From positions 1-64,000 of the forward strand of contig JAKSNF010000003.1 of the NCBI GenBank assembly GCA_024400115.1: 64,000 nucleotides of DNA. The letters run 5' to 3'. The notes under the pieces were generated by a model. The model was not told where the DNA came from, ran no database searches, and saw only the letters and a program-made list of their open reading frames with translations. Made by a program: the position numbers and the translations under genes. The DNA is from Paludibacteraceae bacterium (GTDB lineage Bacteria; Bacteroidota; Bacteroidia; Bacteroidales; Paludibacteraceae). This document shows, piece by piece, positions 8,189-16,440 of this stretch (position 1 is its first letter; every line of letters starts with the position of its first letter).

Positions 8189-9433
8189 ATGAAAAAGACA
8201 ATGTTATTTGCAGTAATGGCACTGATAAGTGTAGGCTGCATGGCTCAAAAAGCCAATGTTAAGAAAGTAAAAAGCTTAATTCAAGCTGAAACCCCCGATT
8301 TCTATGGAGCACGTCAACTAATCGAGGAAGCTATCGTTAATCCCGAAACAGCAGGGTTAGCTGATACTTGGTACCAAGCAGGTATGATTGGCTACACCCA
8401 AAATGAGAAATTCAATATCGCTGCCATGATGGGGCAAGCCGTGGACGAGGAACTCAAAGGACAAGCCGCTATGGAGAGTTATGATTACTTTGTAAAGGCT
8501 GCTGAATTAGCTGCTGCTACCGTTGTTGATAAGAAGGGTAGAGAAGTACAAGCCGATCCTAAAACTCTCAAACTGATTGCGCCTAAGATGATGTCTTACT
8601 ATGATGCTCAAGACTTCATTAAGTATGGTATCTATCTTAACGATCAAAAGAACTATGTAGAGGCATATAAGGCATTCATGAACCACCTCAGCATCCAAGA
8701 CCTTCCCATGATGCAAGATCCTAAACTGCAAGCAAAAATGCCGAAGGATACCATCTATGAGCAATATCGTTATTATGCAGCTATTTTTGCTATCCAAGCA
8801 GAGATGCACAATGAGGCTATCGCTTTATTAGAGTCCATGAAGGACGGTGAGTATGAGGCTACGGTTGTTAACCAATTCCTATATCAAGAGTATGTATCTT
8901 TGAATGATACCGTTAATTTCGTACGCGTGCTGAAGGATGCTGTTGTTCGCTTCCCGAAGGAACCTTGGTTCTTACAAAACCTCATCAATCACTACATCTT
9001 CTCCGGTCAAACGGATCAAGCCCTTATTTATCTGACAGAGGCTATTGAACGCGAGCCGAGTGTAGGTCAATACCGTCTCATTAAGGGTAATATCCTTGCC
9101 AACGAGAATAAGTATGAAGAGGCTGCCGTTGAGTATGAGAAAGCTCTTGAGGTTGAACCTAATCTGGCTGACGCTAAGGCCGGTCAAGGTCGTATCTATT
9201 ACAACCAAGCCGTTAAGATGAACGAGGATGCCGCTTATATCTCGGATGCTAAAGAGTATAAGAAAGCCCTTGCGGAGATGAACGCTATGTTCAAAAAGTC
9301 GTTGCCTTTCTTTGAGGAAGCACATAGGATGGATCCTGAGAATCGTGATTATATGATTACCCTCCGTACACTCTACTATCGTTTTGAGATGGAGGCTGAG
9401 TACGAGGCTATTTCTGCAGAATTGAATAAATAA
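8189..9433 (+). CDS. Secreted tetratricopeptide-repeat protein
   Basis: 414 residues. It starts with a signal peptide (MKKTMLFAVMALISVGCMAQ); the Cys-20 context is a poor lipobox, so ordinary cleavage after AQ is more likely. The rest is helical, with recognisable TPR units in the C-terminal half (for example QALIYLTEAIEREPSVGQYRLIKGN followed by KYEEAAVEYEKALEVEPNLADA, read here as two adjoining units). It probably scaffolds a periplasmic or outer-membrane complex; partner unknown. Its stop codon overlaps the ruvX start by one base, so it is translationally coupled to ruvX and def. Confidence 0.8.
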   Translation: MKKTMLFAVMALISVGCMAQKANVKKVKSLIQAETPDFYGARQLIEEAIVNPETAGLADTWYQAGMIGYTQNEKFNIAAMMGQAVDEELKGQAAMESYDYFVKAAELAAATVVDKKGREVQADPKTLKLIAPKMMSYYDAQDFIKYGIYLNDQKNYVEAYKAFMNHLSIQDLPMMQDPKLQAKMPKDTIYEQYRYYAAIFAIQAEMHNEAIALLESMKDGEYEATVVNQFLYQEYVSLNDTVNFVRVLKDAVVRFPKEPWFLQNLINHYIFSGQTDQALIYLTEAIEREPSVGQYRLIKGNILANENKYEEAAVEYEKALEVEPNLADAKAGQGRIYYNQAVKMNEDAAYISDAKEYKKALAEMNAMFKKSLPFFEEAHRMDPENRDYMITLRTLYYRFEMEAEYEAISAELNK

Positions 9434-9846
9434 TGGGGCGAATAGTAGCCATTGATTACGGTAAAAAACGCACAGGATTAGCCGTTACGGATCCGCTCCG
9501 TATAACGGCTAATCCGTTGTTAACCATTCCCACGCAGGAATTGATAGAGTGGTTACGCGCGTATATAAATAAGGAACAGGTAGATGAAGTGGTGATAGGA
9601 CATCCCACGCAACTCAATGGTCAAGAGTCGGAGTCGATGCAATATATCAAACCTTTCATGGCTTTGTTTGCAAAATCTTTTCCTCATATTCCGCTCATTC
9701 CTTTTGACGAACGCTTTACCTCTACCATAGCCCATAGAGCCATGATTGACGGAGGCATGTCAAAGAAGAAAAGGCAAGATAAAGCTGTAGTCGATAAATT
9801 AGCTGCTTGCATTATCCTCGAAGATTATCTCAACACCAAACACTAA
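9433..9846 (+). CDS. ruvX: Putative pre-16S rRNA nuclease / Holliday-junction resolvase-like YqgF
   Basis: 137 residues, the normal length for YqgF/RuvX. The RNase H-like fold is indicated by IVAIDYGKKRTGLAVTD at the N-terminus (first catalytic Asp), the VIGHPTQLNG segment, and FDERFTSTIAHRAM with a distal Asp in AVVDKLAACIILEDYL. In E. coli the family matures the 16S rRNA 5' end; a recombination role has also been proposed. It starts within the stop codon of the TPR gene. The def start follows 17 bases later. Confidence 0.93.
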   Translation: MGRIVAIDYGKKRTGLAVTDPLRITANPLLTIPTQELIEWLRAYINKEQVDEVVIGHPTQLNGQESESMQYIKPFMALFAKSFPHIPLIPFDERFTSTIAHRAMIDGGMSKKKRQDKAVVDKLAACIILEDYLNTKH

Positions 9847-9860
9847 ACACCAGACACAAA
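9835..9860 (+). repeat. Short 7-bp-period repeat between ruvX and def
   Basis: Heptamers AACACCA, AACACTA, AACACCA, GACACAA cover the end of ruvX and the ruvX-def spacer. Confidence 0.65.
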
Positions 9861-9863
9861 AAT

Positions 9864-10418
9864 ATGATATTACAAATCTACTTATACGGGCAGCCGGCTC
9901 TGCGTAAGCCTACCGAAGAGGTTACAAAAGATAACGCGCCCGACCTTCGTACACTATTAGACGATATGCAAGAAACACTCACTGCTGCTGAGGGTTGTGG
10001 TTTGGCAGCTCCGCAAGTGGGTAGGGGATTGAGTCTATTCATAGTGGACGGCACCGAACTGGGAGAAGATTATCCGGACTGTGTTGATTTTAAGCAGGTC
10101 TTTATCAATCCCGAAATCATTGAGCAAAGCAAGGAAACTATTTCTTATTCGGAAGGATGCCTCTCTCTGCCCGGAATATCGGAGAACGTAGTGCGCCCAC
10201 GCACCATCACCGTTCGTTATCAAGACCCCGATTTCAATTGGCACGAGGATACTTACACGGACTTCAAGGCACGAATCGTTCTCCATGAGTTTGACCACTT
10301 GGAAGGACATGTGTTTACCGATCGTATATCGCCTATCCGCAAGCAGTTTGTGCGCAATAAACTGATGAATATCGTGAAGGGTAAAACCGTAGCGCGTTAC
10401 CGCTATAAACGTAATTAG
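9864..10418 (+). CDS. def: Peptide deformylase
   Basis: 184 residues from the ATG at 9864, where the family's N-terminus begins (MILQIYLYGQPALRKP). An in-frame ATG at 9807 lies inside ruvX and would add unrelated residues. All three signature motifs are present: GCGLAAPQVG, EGCLSLPG (metal-binding Cys) and HEFDHLEG (two metal-binding His and catalytic Glu). It removes the formyl group from nascent protein N-termini. Probably in one transcript with the TPR gene and ruvX. Confidence 0.96.
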   Translation: MILQIYLYGQPALRKPTEEVTKDNAPDLRTLLDDMQETLTAAEGCGLAAPQVGRGLSLFIVDGTELGEDYPDCVDFKQVFINPEIIEQSKETISYSEGCLSLPGISENVVRPRTITVRYQDPDFNWHEDTYTDFKARIVLHEFDHLEGHVFTDRISPIRKQFVRNKLMNIVKGKTVARYRYKRN

Positions 10419-10476
10419 TTTAGAGTTGAGAGTTTTGAGTTTAGAGAAGCCGTCTAGTTATAAAGTTTAGAGTTGC
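10418..10476 (+). repeat. 7-bp-period repeat filling the def-mntP spacer
   Basis: The whole spacer is made of AGAGTTG/TTTAGAG-type heptamers around GAAGCCGTCTAG. It leaves no room for an independent promoter of the TTTG/TANNTTTG form. Confidence 0.8.
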
Positions 10477-11121
10477 ATGAGTATTTTGACTATCATAATA
10501 TTCAGCATTGGGTTGGCAATGGACTGCTTTGCCGTCAGTGTGTCTAAAGGACTGGCGGTTGATTTGCATGAGGTCTTTGCTAAGCGTCAGCACCCGTGGT
10601 TGATGGCAGTCCTCTTTGGTCTCTTCCAAGGCGGCATGCCCCTTATCGGCTACTATGCCGGAACGATCTTTAGAGACTTCTTTAGCCGCTATGCCGGAAT
10701 CATTGCCCTGCTGCTGTTAGGGTATATAGGCGGTAAAATGATTTGGGAGAGTGGACAAAGGAATAAGGAAGAAGGACAAAGGAATAAGGAAGAAGGACAA
10801 AGGAATAAGGAAGAAGGACAAAGGAATAAGGAAGAAGGACAAAGGATAAAGGATGCAGACTTTTCGCTGAAAACGCTGTTTATTTTAGCGATAGCAACGA
10901 GTATAGATGCTCTCGCAACGGGGGTAATCTTTATTCCTCACCCCGAGAGTCTATGGCTCGGAATCAGCATCATCGCTTTAGGCTCTTTTATCTTCTCTAT
11001 TGCGGGTTACCTTATCGGTGTGTTCGTGGGCAGTAAGTTCAAACTCAATGTAGAACTCATCGGAGGTCTTATTCTTATCGCTATCGGACTCAAAATATTC
11101 ATAGAAGGCTTATGTTCCTAA
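10477..11121 (+). CDS. mntP: Manganese efflux pump MntP family protein
   Basis: 214 residues with six predicted membrane helices arranged as two repeats of the DUF204 unit; each carries the acidic signature (LAMDCFAVSVSKG near residue 13 and ATSIDALATG near 143). MntP exports Mn2+ in E. coli. Between helices 3 and 4 there is a repeat-encoded insert: four full copies of the 7-residue unit GQRNKEE plus a partial one, highly charged and presumably in a cytoplasmic loop. Typical members are near 185-190 residues, so the insert explains the extra length. Its end overlaps the next gene by 10 bases. Confidence 0.92.
   Translation: MSILTIIIFSIGLAMDCFAVSVSKGLAVDLHEVFAKRQHPWLMAVLFGLFQGGMPLIGYYAGTIFRDFFSRYAGIIALLLLGYIGGKMIWESGQRNKEEGQRNKEEGQRNKEEGQRNKEEGQRIKDADFSLKTLFILAIATSIDALATGVIFIPHPESLWLGISIIALGSFIFSIAGYLIGVFVGSKFKLNVELIGGLILIAIGLKIFIEGLCS
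10753..10853 (+). repeat. 21-bp in-frame tandem repeat inside mntP
   Basis: Full copies at 10753-10773, 10774-10794, 10795-10815 and 10816-10836, then a degenerate 17-base copy. Each 21-mer is itself three related heptamers (GGACAAA, GGAATAA, GGAAGAA), tying it to the 7-bp-period class. Full copies are identical, indicating recent expansion. Confidence 0.95.
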
Positions 11122-11696
11122 TTCAAAATACGCTTGTCTCCCTCGACGTGCTCGAGAAAGAATTCTGCTGCAACCTAGACATCTGTCGTGGTTGCTGCTG
11201 TGTGGAGGGAGATGCCGGAGCGCCCCTTACGGACGAGGAAGAACAACAACTTGCTGCCGCTCTGCCGTTACTTAAAAAAGAGATGACTGCCGAAGCGCAA
11301 GCCGTGGTTGAAGCACAAGGAGTGGCTTATCTTGATCCCAGTGGCGAGAAAGTGACCTCTATTGTTAATAACAAAGACTGTGTTTTTGCTCGAACAGACA
11401 AAGCCGGTTGGTGCTACTGTATCATAGAGAAAGCTTATAAGGCAGGTAAGATTCCGTTTAATAAACCTATATCGTGCCACCTTTATCCTATTCGTCTAAC
11501 CAACCTCAGTAACGGGATGACGGGGGTGGAGTACCATCGTTGGGATATATGCCATTGCGCCCGTCAATTAGGAAAGAAACTACATTTGCCTATCTATAAG
11601 TTCCTTAAGGAACCGCTTATTCGTCGCTTCGGCGAGGATTGGTATAACGAACTCGATTTAACCGCCACAGAGTGGCATAAGCAGTCTAAAGTTTAA
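11112..11696 (+). CDS. DUF3109 family cysteine-rich protein
   Basis: 194 residues, rich in cysteine: FCCNLDICRGCCCVEGDAGA at the N-terminus, then a Cys in NNKDCVF, WCYC, ISCHLYP and ICHCARQLG. This spacing matches DUF3109 proteins of Bacteroidota, related to YkgJ-type zinc/iron cluster proteins; the pattern suggests a bound metal centre. Function is unknown. It overlaps the end of mntP by 10 bases, implying co-translation, and is followed by a short heptamer repeat and cinA. Confidence 0.85.
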   Translation: MFLIQNTLVSLDVLEKEFCCNLDICRGCCCVEGDAGAPLTDEEEQQLAAALPLLKKEMTAEAQAVVEAQGVAYLDPSGEKVTSIVNNKDCVFARTDKAGWCYCIIEKAYKAGKIPFNKPISCHLYPIRLTNLSNGMTGVEYHRWDICHCARQLGKKLHLPIYKFLKEPLIRRFGEDWYNELDLTATEWHKQSKV

Positions 11697-11716
11697 AGTG
11701 TAAAGTGTAAAGAAGT
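11687..11716 (+). repeat. 7-bp-period repeat between the DUF3109 gene and cinA
   Basis: GTTTAAA, GTGTAAA, GTGTAAA heptamers cover the end of one gene and the 20-base spacer before cinA. Confidence 0.7.
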
Positions 11717-13012
11717 ATGCAGTGTGAGATAATAACGATTGGCGATGAATTGCTCATCGGTCAAGTGGTGGACACCAATTCCGCTTGGATGGCCACCGAA
11801 CTCAATGCTTGCGGCATTGAAGTCAAACAAATAAGTTCTGTTCACGATGATGCTCAACACATCGTGGCTGCTCTTAATGAGGCATTTGAACGTGCTGATA
11901 TAGTCCTCACTACAGGCGGACTGGGTCCTACAAAGGATGATATAACCAAGCACGTCCTGTGTGACTATTTCCATACGGAACTCATACCCGATGATACGGT
12001 CAAAGCACATATTGAGGCACTCTATAAGGATCGCCCCGATGTGCTTAATCGTCTTACCGAAACACAATGGCTCGTACCTAAGGCGGCTACTATCTTGCCT
12101 AATCGTGTTGGTTCGGCTCCGCTGATGGTCTTTCATAAAGACAATAAGATACTGGTTTCTATGCCGGGCGTGCCGTACGAGATGAAGATTGCCATGACTG
12201 AACAAGTCTTGCCCTATCTCTCAGCGCATAGCGCGGTCTTTCAGCGAAGCGGTCTTTCAGGTGCAGCCGGTCTAAATTCAATTATACACAAGACAGCTCT
12301 TGTTTATGGCGTACCCGAATCCGTTCTTGCTCTTCGTCTTGAAGAGTGGGAGAATAACCTTCCCGCAGACCTTCATTTGGCATACCTGCCTAAGGATGGT
12401 ATCGTGCGTTTGCGTTTAAGCCAATATTCCAATAATCTTTCAGCCGAAGGCGGTCTTTCAGCGCAGCGGTCTGATAGCGCAGCGGTCTTCAAGCAATTGC
12501 TTGAACTACTTGGCGACGATTGTATTGCCACGGAGGATAAGCCATTAGAGAGTATTTTAGGCGATTTATTAAAGGAACGTCATGCAACTATAGCCACTGC
12601 AGAGAGTTGTACCGGAGGTAAGTTAGCTTCTTTACTCAATAAACAACCCGGTTCATCTGCCTTCTACTTCGGTTCGGTGGTGGCATATGATAATTCGGTG
12701 AAACATAATGTATTGGGAGTTAGACAAGAGGATTTAGAGACCTTTGGAGCAGTGAGTGAACCTGTTGTTAGACAGATGGCCGAAGGGGTTCGTCGTTTGC
12801 TCAAAACGGATTATGCCATTGCCACTTCGGGTATAGCAGGACCTGATGGGGGAACAGCAGAAAAACCGGTCGGAACGGTTTGGATAGCATGGGCTACTCC
12901 AACCGAAACTTTTGCCCAATGTTTCCATTTAGGAAGACTAAGAGAGCAAATAACTGACCGTACATGCGTCACTTCGCTTACAAAATTAATAAAATATTTG
13001 CATATATCATAA
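11717..13012 (+). CDS. cinA: CinA family protein (nicotinamide-nucleotide amidohydrolase type)
   Basis: 431 residues. The N-terminal molybdopterin-binding-like domain begins CEIITIGDELLIGQVVDTNS and contains TTGGLGPTKDD. The C-terminal domain (from about residue 285) has TIATAESCTGGKLASLLN and SGIAGPDGGTAEKPVGTV, the signature of PncC-type NMN deamidase. The enzyme recycles nicotinamide mononucleotide to nicotinate mononucleotide. Two stretches, around residues 169-186 and 241-258, are encoded by the 16-bp GCGGTCTT repeat and are absent from a typical CinA sequence as I know it; the frame is kept through both. The promoter for the next gene pair overlaps the end of the gene. Confidence 0.93.
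   Translation: MQCEIITIGDELLIGQVVDTNSAWMATELNACGIEVKQISSVHDDAQHIVAALNEAFERADIVLTTGGLGPTKDDITKHVLCDYFHTELIPDDTVKAHIEALYKDRPDVLNRLTETQWLVPKAATILPNRVGSAPLMVFHKDNKILVSMPGVPYEMKIAMTEQVLPYLSAHSAVFQRSGLSGAAGLNSIIHKTALVYGVPESVLALRLEEWENNLPADLHLAYLPKDGIVRLRLSQYSNNLSAEGGLSAQRSDSAAVFKQLLELLGDDCIATEDKPLESILGDLLKERHATIATAESCTGGKLASLLNKQPGSSAFYFGSVVAYDNSVKHNVLGVRQEDLETFGAVSEPVVRQMAEGVRRLLKTDYAIATSGIAGPDGGTAEKPVGTVWIAWATPTETFAQCFHLGRLREQITDRTCVTSLTKLIKYLHIS
12221..12273 (+). repeat. 16-bp GCGGTCTT-family repeat inside cinA (first)
   Basis: Units of the form TCAGCGAAGCGGTCTT occur in tandem and encode SAHSAVFQRSGLSGAAGL, an insert before the conserved HKTALVYGVPES segment. Confidence 0.85.
12437..12490 (+). 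repeat. 16-bp GCGGTCTT-family repeat inside cinA (second)
   Basis: Units GCCGAAGGCGGTC, GCGCAGCGGTC and GCGCAGCGGTC encode LSAEGGLSAQRSDSAAVF. It is the same family as the first cinA insert, 165 bases away. Confidence 0.85.
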
Positions 13013-13028
13013 ATATTTTGTATCTTTG
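12997..13028 (+). promoter_or_regulatory. Promoter of the acyl-CoA ligase pair
   Basis: TTTG at 12997-13000, a 20-base spacer and TATCTTTG at 13021-13028. The -33 box lies inside the last codons of cinA. The first ligase ATG is at 13050, giving a very short leader. Confidence 0.85.
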
Positions 13029-13049
13029 CGCGATTTTTTGTTAGAATAG

Positions 13050-14711
13050 ATGATAGAGACTCCTTTCATAAAAATGCTTGAACAATCTGTTGTTCGCAAT
13101 TGGTCTTCGGTTGCGTTTACAGATTATGGTTCTCCTACGTCTATGAAATATCAAGATGTGGCGCAGGAGATTGAGCGCATTCATATTCTTCTTCGTCAAT
13201 GTGGTATCACTCCAACGGATAAGGTAGCATTGATGGGGAGAAATAAGAGTTATTGGGCGATTACCTATCTGGGTATTATGACCTATGGCGCTATTGTGGT
13301 GCCTATTTTGCAAGACTTTAAGCCAAATGATACCCTTCATATCCTCAATCATTCGGAATCTAAACTTTTCTTTGTGACTGATTCGCTATATGAGAGTTTA
13401 GATATTGATCAAATGGATTATGTGAAGGCTATATTTTCGCTTTCTACGCGAGATGTGTTGGCCATTAAAACGGATTTGATTTGTAAGGAAGACATCTTGC
13501 CGGAAACAATAACGAGTATTTTTGATAAACAATACCCGGGTGGTATTACGCCGGAAAAGGTACATTATTGTAACAAAGATAACTCCGAAATTGGTTCCAT
13601 CAACTATACATCTGGTACTACGGGTTTCTCAAAAGGTGTGGTTACGCGTCTGAATGCGTTGGCTGGTAACGTTAAATTCTGCTCAGAGCACCATGTTATC
13701 TATAAGCAGAGTCGTCAAGTGGTCTTCTTACCCTTAGCCCATGCTTTTGGTTGTGCGTTTGATTTCTTGACTACATTCTGCGTCGGCGGTCATGCCTATT
13801 TCTTAGGGAAAACTCCTTCTCCAAGAATCTTATTACAAGCGTTTAAGGAAATTAAACCTACTTGTATCTTCACCGTTCCGCTGATTTTAGAAAAGATATA
13901 CAAAAAGCAGATACTCCCTCTTCTCAATAAATCATCCGTCAATTGGGCGTTAAAAATGCCTATAATAGATGATGTGCTGCTCAAGAAAGTTCGTCAAGAA
14001 TTGGTGAATACTTTTGGCGGTGAGTTTGACGAAATAATTATTGGTGGAGCACCCTTGAATGCCGAAGTGGAAGCGTTCCTTAATCGTATTCATTTCCCCT
14101 ATACCATTGGTTATGGAATGACCGAGTGTGCTCCCCTCATTTCTTATAGCAAGGCGAAAGATTTTAAGAAAGGTTCTTGCGGTAAGGTGTTAGATGGACT
14201 TATGGAGGCCAAGGTTGATCATCCTGACGAGGAGGGCATTGGTGAATTACTCGTTCGTGGAGAACATGTTATGTCTTGTTACTATAAGAACCAAGAAGCC
14301 ACCGCAGAGGTCTTTACTGCCGATGGCTGGCTCAAAACCGGCGACTTAGGTTTTGTAGATAAAGATGGATTTATCTTTATTAAAGGTCGTAATAAGACGA
14401 TGCTTTTAGGTCCAAATGGGCAGAATATCTATCCTGAGGCGATTGAGGCTAAACTCAATAACATGCCTTACGTGATGGAATCTATTGTTATTCAGCGCGA
14501 TAGTCATTTAGAAGCACTCGTCTGCCCTGATTATGAAACCTCGGGTTCGTTGACCTCAGAAGAATTGATGGCTGCCATGGAGAAGAATCGTAAGATGGTC
14601 AATACCTTATTGGCCTCGTACGAACAAATAAAAGCGATTAGGCTTTATCCTCATGAGTTTGAAAAGACACCTAAGAAATCGATTAAACGTTTTTTATATA
14701 CCCAATACTAA
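13050..14711 (+). CDS. Long-chain fatty acid--CoA ligase-like AMP-binding protein (first copy)
   Basis: 553 residues. ANL-superfamily motifs are complete: INYTSGTTGFSKGV (phosphate loop, about 184-197), YGMTECAPLI, WLKTGDLGFVDKDGF (hinge Asp region) and the C-terminal EKTPKKSIKRFLY with the A10 lysine. It resembles bacterial FadD/FAA1-type enzymes, which activate fatty acids to acyl-AMP and then acyl-CoA. The segment VLDGLMEAKVDHPDEEGIGE appears slightly altered compared with the second copy. Next gene starts two bases after the stop, and the two proteins are clearly paralogous. Substrate chain length cannot be deduced. Confidence 0.9.
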   Translation: MIETPFIKMLEQSVVRNWSSVAFTDYGSPTSMKYQDVAQEIERIHILLRQCGITPTDKVALMGRNKSYWAITYLGIMTYGAIVVPILQDFKPNDTLHILNHSESKLFFVTDSLYESLDIDQMDYVKAIFSLSTRDVLAIKTDLICKEDILPETITSIFDKQYPGGITPEKVHYCNKDNSEIGSINYTSGTTGFSKGVVTRLNALAGNVKFCSEHHVIYKQSRQVVFLPLAHAFGCAFDFLTTFCVGGHAYFLGKTPSPRILLQAFKEIKPTCIFTVPLILEKIYKKQILPLLNKSSVNWALKMPIIDDVLLKKVRQELVNTFGGEFDEIIIGGAPLNAEVEAFLNRIHFPYTIGYGMTECAPLISYSKAKDFKKGSCGKVLDGLMEAKVDHPDEEGIGELLVRGEHVMSCYYKNQEATAEVFTADGWLKTGDLGFVDKDGFIFIKGRNKTMLLGPNGQNIYPEAIEAKLNNMPYVMESIVIQRDSHLEALVCPDYETSGSLTSEELMAAMEKNRKMVNTLLASYEQIKAIRLYPHEFEKTPKKSIKRFLYTQY

Positions 14712-14713
14712 TT

Positions 14714-16396
14714 ATGTTAACCTCCGATCAACAAAATCTTGTTAAGATGTTCGAGCGCTCCTTTAAGGAACACTGGGATCTTGAAGCCGTTTCCGATTAC
14801 GGAACTCCGATTACTTATACCTATGCTCAATTAGCAGAGCGAGTAGCTATGTTACACGAAGTGTACAAATTGGCGGGTTTAAAGAAAGACGACAAAGTCG
14901 CTATCATGGGTAAAAACAACTGCAATTGGGTAACGGCATATTTGGCAACTATTACGTATGGTGCTATCGTTGTACCTATCTTGCAAGATTTTAAGGCTAA
15001 TGATGCCTTGCATATCATCAACCATTCAGACGCTAAATTGCTCTTTATCTCGGACATTATCTGGGAAGGTCTGGATCTCGCGGATATGAAAAAAATCAAA
15101 GCCGTTTATTCGCTTTCTGATTACCATGTATTGTCGTCGCGCCTCAAGAAACTGAACATTAACTTTGCTGAAATGCAACAACTTCTCAAGAAAGCTTATC
15201 CCAAAGGCTTTACCAAGAAGGATGTTCATTTCGATAAGCGATCCAATGCCGAAGTGGCTTCTATTAACTATACTTCCGGCACCACCGGTTTTAGTAAAGG
15301 CGTCATTACACCTTGCAACGCCTTAGTCGGTAATATACTCAGTTTCCATTCAATAGGTGACGCCGTTAACGGATTGAGTTCTGATGCACGTCATGTAGCT
15401 TTCTTGCCTTTGGCTCATGCTTATGGTTGTGCAGTCGATTTCTTAGGTGTCCTTGCTTATGGAGGTCATACTTTCCTTATTGGGCGAACACCGGCTCCTA
15501 AGATTCTTTTACAAGCCTTCGCTGAGGTAAAGCCGACAAACATCATTGCTGTGCCACTTATTCTGGAGAAGATATATAAGAAACTCATTGTTCCTCAAAT
15601 ATCGAAACCTTCTATTCGCTGGGCCTTAAAAGTGCCCTTCCTTTCGGACGCAATCTTGAAAAAGATTCGTCAACAACTCTATGAGGCTTTTGGTGGTAAC
15701 TTCTGGCAATTCATCATTGGAGGTGCCCCTCTGAACGCAGAGGTAGAGGAGTTCTTGAGGCGCATTAAGTTTCCCTTTGCAGTTGGTTATGGTATGACTG
15801 AATGCGCTCCCTTAATTTCTTTCACTGCTTCAGATAACGGATATAAATCTTTTTCTTGTGGTAAAGTACTTAGTGGTATGGAGATTAAGGTGGTTGATCC
15901 TAATGATGAAGGAATTGGTGAACTATGGGTTCGCGGCGAACACGTGATGCTTGGCTATTACAAGAACGCAGCGGCGACTCATGAGGTTCTTACTAAGGAT
16001 GGTTGGCTCAAGACGGGCGATTTGGGATATATTGACGAGGATGGGTTTATCTTTATTAAGGGGCGTAACAAAACCATGCTTTTAGGTCCAAACGGACAAA
16101 ATATCTACCCTGAAGAGATTGAGGCAAAACTTGATAATATGCCTTATGTAATGGAGTCTATCGTTCTTCAACATGAGGATCATTTGGTGGCACTTGTTTG
16201 CCCTGATTATGAAACGGCAGGGGCAATGACATCGGAAGATTTGGAGAAGATCATGGAGCAGAATCGTAAGGATGTCAATCTCGAATTGGCTTCCTACGAA
16301 CAACTTACCAAAATCAAACTCTATCCACACGAGTTTGAGAAAACGCCAAAGAAGTCTATTAAGCGGTTCCTTTACACAGCCATGGCCATCGACTAA
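14714..16396 (+). CDS. Long-chain fatty acid--CoA ligase-like AMP-binding protein (second copy)
   Basis: 560 residues, collinear with the upstream paralogue over its length (both have an SFKEHW or RNWSSVAF opening, GAIVVPILQDFK, and end EKTPKKSIKRFLY). Motifs: INYTSGTTGFSKGV, YGMTECAPLI, WLKTGDLGYIDEDGF and the A10 lysine. Residues near the acyl pocket differ between copies, which is consistent with different substrates. Expressed from the promoter at 12997. Could also be an acyl-ACP synthetase; sequence alone does not settle it. Confidence 0.9.
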   Translation: MLTSDQQNLVKMFERSFKEHWDLEAVSDYGTPITYTYAQLAERVAMLHEVYKLAGLKKDDKVAIMGKNNCNWVTAYLATITYGAIVVPILQDFKANDALHIINHSDAKLLFISDIIWEGLDLADMKKIKAVYSLSDYHVLSSRLKKLNINFAEMQQLLKKAYPKGFTKKDVHFDKRSNAEVASINYTSGTTGFSKGVITPCNALVGNILSFHSIGDAVNGLSSDARHVAFLPLAHAYGCAVDFLGVLAYGGHTFLIGRTPAPKILLQAFAEVKPTNIIAVPLILEKIYKKLIVPQISKPSIRWALKVPFLSDAILKKIRQQLYEAFGGNFWQFIIGGAPLNAEVEEFLRRIKFPFAVGYGMTECAPLISFTASDNGYKSFSCGKVLSGMEIKVVDPNDEGIGELWVRGEHVMLGYYKNAAATHEVLTKDGWLKTGDLGYIDEDGFIFIKGRNKTMLLGPNGQNIYPEEIEAKLDNMPYVMESIVLQHEDHLVALVCPDYETAGAMTSEDLEKIMEQNRKDVNLELASYEQLTKIKLYPHEFEKTPKKSIKRFLYTAMAID

Positions 16397-16402
16397 AATC
16401 GT

Positions 16403-16438
16403 CCAATGGTAAATAGTAAATCGTCAAATCGTAAATAA
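16403..16438 (+). repeat. 7-bp-period repeat upstream of coaX
   Basis: GGTAAAT, AGTAAAT, CGTCAAAT, CGTAAAT units fill the 44-base spacer between the second ligase and coaX. Confidence 0.65.
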
Positions 16439-16440
16439 GC

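Noticed and set aside
13050..16396. Ligase pair as part of a nonribosomal peptide cluster
   Set aside because: No carrier or condensation domains nearby; sequences fit stand-alone acyl-CoA ligases.
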